64,000 nucleotides of DNA from Forficula auricularia (Eukaryota > Arthropoda > Insecta > Dermaptera > Forficulidae): contig JALMQS010000128.1 in the NCBI GenBank assembly GCA_024734495.1, positions 24,959,860 to 25,023,859 on the forward strand, in the 5' to 3' direction. The translations under genes were made by a program, and so were the position numbers. The notes under the pieces were generated by a model. The model worked only from the letters and a program-made list of their open reading frames with translations, made no database searches and was not told the origin of the DNA. Each line of letters opens with the position of its first letter. Position 1 is the stretch's first letter. Of the stretch, positions 62,521 through 64,000 are shown piece after piece.

Positions 62521-62632
62521 ATGATTCACAGAATTAATTTATGAATGAAAGTTTTACATTTTTCATGTAACCTTAACACATGAAAAATGTAAAACTTTCA
62601 TTCATAAATTAATTCCTGTGAATACATTGTAA

Positions 62633-62676
62633 TAGACTGATGAAGAGGGCAAAGCCCTCGAAACTATAGTCTCGTT
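62633..62676 (+). ncRNA. hammerhead ribozyme motif, intact core
   Basis: CTGATGA (62637-62643), stem II GAGGGC/GCCCTC (62645-62650 with 62654-62659) closed by AAA, GAAA (62660-62663), minimal stem III C-TATA-G, and GTC with predicted cleavage after 62671. All conserved core positions match. The GC-rich stem II makes this the best candidate for an active ribozyme in the window. Downstream CGTTATAAAT can pair partly with upstream TGTAATAGA to form stem I. Confidence 0.7.
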
Positions 62677-62886
62677 ATAAATAAATAAAATTTATAATTC
62701 CAGCAGAAGACACACTCTTTTATTGTCTCCTTCAATATATAAAAATTCTGCTAGCTCTCGGCAAAAACTTTCAATTTAAATATTACTCTGTGAATAAACA
62801 TGATAAGTATATATATATTTCGGGCTTTAACCCATTTTCAGAGTTACAAAAGCATATTAAATATAAATAGAAAATAATGTTATATA

Positions 62887-63375
62887 CCGGGTGAGTTTTT
62901 TATCTTGAGACAGTCTTAATTCAAAAACAGTGCATTATATGGAAAAAAGTTTCAAATAAAAGTTTGTTTATATCGAGGGGGAAACTAAATTACGCTATTT
63001 AATAATTAATTATTTAATCATTATTAATTGATAATTAAGTTAAATAATTGTTAAAAATAATTATTTAGAATTTTTTTTGAGATCTAATTGATTCATGTAT
63101 TTTGTTTATTTGATGTCGTTTAAAAAATAGTTCTTATGAAAGTTGTTCAGTTTTTTTTTTTTGTAGATTAAGTGGACGTATAGAAAAATATAGGGTTCCA
63201 TTTAAAAACAGAACTTGACATTGAAATACCCTTGAAAGCTTGTTCTAGGTAGACAAACAATAGCGTAGTTTAGTTTCCCCCTCAATATTAACAAACTTTT
63301 ATTTGAAAATTTTTTCCATATAATGACTGTTTTTGAGTTATAAGACTGTCTCAAGATAAAAAACTCACCCGGTAT
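62887..63375. mobile_element. foldback MITE, TACCGGGTGAG family, short copy
   Basis: TACCGGGTGAGTTTTTTATC at the left and its complement at 63350-63373. The arms match those of 22144-23388 (GACAGTCTTA, GTTTAGTTTCCCCCTC, AGAACTTGAC). The left arm is truncated at about 63000, and no captured centre is present. It lies inside the G6PD intron. Confidence 0.65.
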
Positions 63376-64000
63376 ATATATATCAATGCTTTAGAATCGA
63401 CAGAAATTAAACATGCACTTTCAGACGGTAAAAATGTACAACTTGCAATAAAAAAGAACATTATAATAGATCTCCAATTATTCAAAAATTAACCAAAATT
63501 TTATCTATTTGAATTATTTTTGAAAATAAATCCAATATAGGTACATATTCATCTCTTCAATTCCTTTTCCTTCAATTTAATTTCTTTTGTTTTTAAAAAA
63601 CAATAGATTTATATAAGTTTTAACTTCGAATTGTATTGTATCCATAATATCACACATAAAATTCTTTCATACATTTGTAAATATATTTGAATTTGTGTTT
63701 TCTCAAGCATTATTCATGCATATATATAACATATCATTCTATTTATAAATGTAATATACTTTTGTAACAGTAGTTGTGTTACAAACATATTATATATATA
63801 TATATATATATTAGCTAGAACCAACACCATGCTCCATAAAAATTATAATTGCAATAGGCTGTCCGGGGGGGGGGGAGCTGATTGGGAGAAGTTTTAAAAG
63901 ATGATAGTTATAAGTTATAAGTAAGAGGTCGTGTGACTATTTATGTCACCTACCCTTGCAAATGCAATGTAGGTAGGTATTTTTTATTTTTTTTTATTTG
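63376..64000. other. AT-rich DNA to the right edge
   Basis: TA microsatellite at 63791-63811 and a G run at 63866-63876. No exon recognised. Part of the inferred G6PD intron. Confidence 0.4.

Larger units (their letters stand above)
62424..62785. mobile_element. foldback Penelope-like element with paired hammerhead motifs
   Basis: TTGAAGGAGACAATAGAAAG at the left and CTTTTATTGTCTCCTTCAAT near the right face each other. The arms include GGAATTATAAATTTTATTTA and its complement, and a central hairpin of GAAAGTTTTACATTTTTCAT. The right end continues into CTGCTAGCTCTCGGCAAAAA and CTTTCAATTTA, the family end. The left-arm hammerhead is degenerate and the right-arm one is intact. Flanks ATATTATT and ATATTACT may be a decayed duplication. 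Confidence 0.65.

Overview
The window is AT-rich animal nuclear DNA, most likely from an insect with a repeat-laden genome. The evidence is spliced host exons with consensus GT-AG borders, mariner, hAT, RTE and Jockey-type elements with arthropod-style protein motifs, and abundant foldback (inverted-repeat) elements. There is no bacterial operon structure, rRNA operon or CRISPR array. The species cannot be named from the sequence alone.

Host genes are few and all lie on the minus strand. (1) A complete-looking five-exon gene for the HflX-family GTPase GTPBP6 runs from 46070 down to 36411. All G motifs are visible, and its 6.3-kb first intron is packed with transposons. (2) The first coding exon of an ABCG-type (White family) ABC transporter is at 29812-29605; the rest of the gene must lie beyond a very long intron. 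(3) The last coding exon of glucose-6-phosphate dehydrogenase is at 61646-61550, with a poly(A) signal; the rest lies beyond the right edge. A possible plus-strand exon and a separate gene-tail-like insert near 56.1-56.6 kb are unidentified.

Mobile DNA fills most of the remainder. There is a nearly full-length RTE retrotransposon (47569-50817, 8-bp target duplication, one frameshift) and an internally deleted mariner (33280-34221). A second mariner is folded back on itself (59415-60312). Several hAT elements have 8-bp duplications: 12631-12881, 39136-39666, 40366-40698, 41227-42177, 54066-55559 and 57597-57821. There are also 3' ends of two or three other LINE families, a piggyBac-like TTAA MITE, a pogo-like element, Harbinger-like MITEs, and a dispersed family with internal poly-C tandem repeats (four copies).

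The most unusual theme is a set of short foldback elements carrying hammerhead-ribozyme core motifs (CTGATGA, stem II, GAAA, then a minimal stem III ending in GTC). Two copies (13.76-13.93 kb and 62.48-62.68 kb) have a motif in both arms of an inverted repeat. Relatives with degenerate cores occur at about 15.3, 21.3, 24.2, 36.2, 51.8, 52.4, 52.6, 53.1 and 54.0 kb. Four related insertions have clear 12-13-bp target duplications. Together they look like non-autonomous Penelope-like (hammerhead-bearing) elements. Nesting is deep, and insertion order can be read directly at 46-52 kb and 53-56 kb, where an uninterrupted arm of an inverted repeat preserves the empty site.
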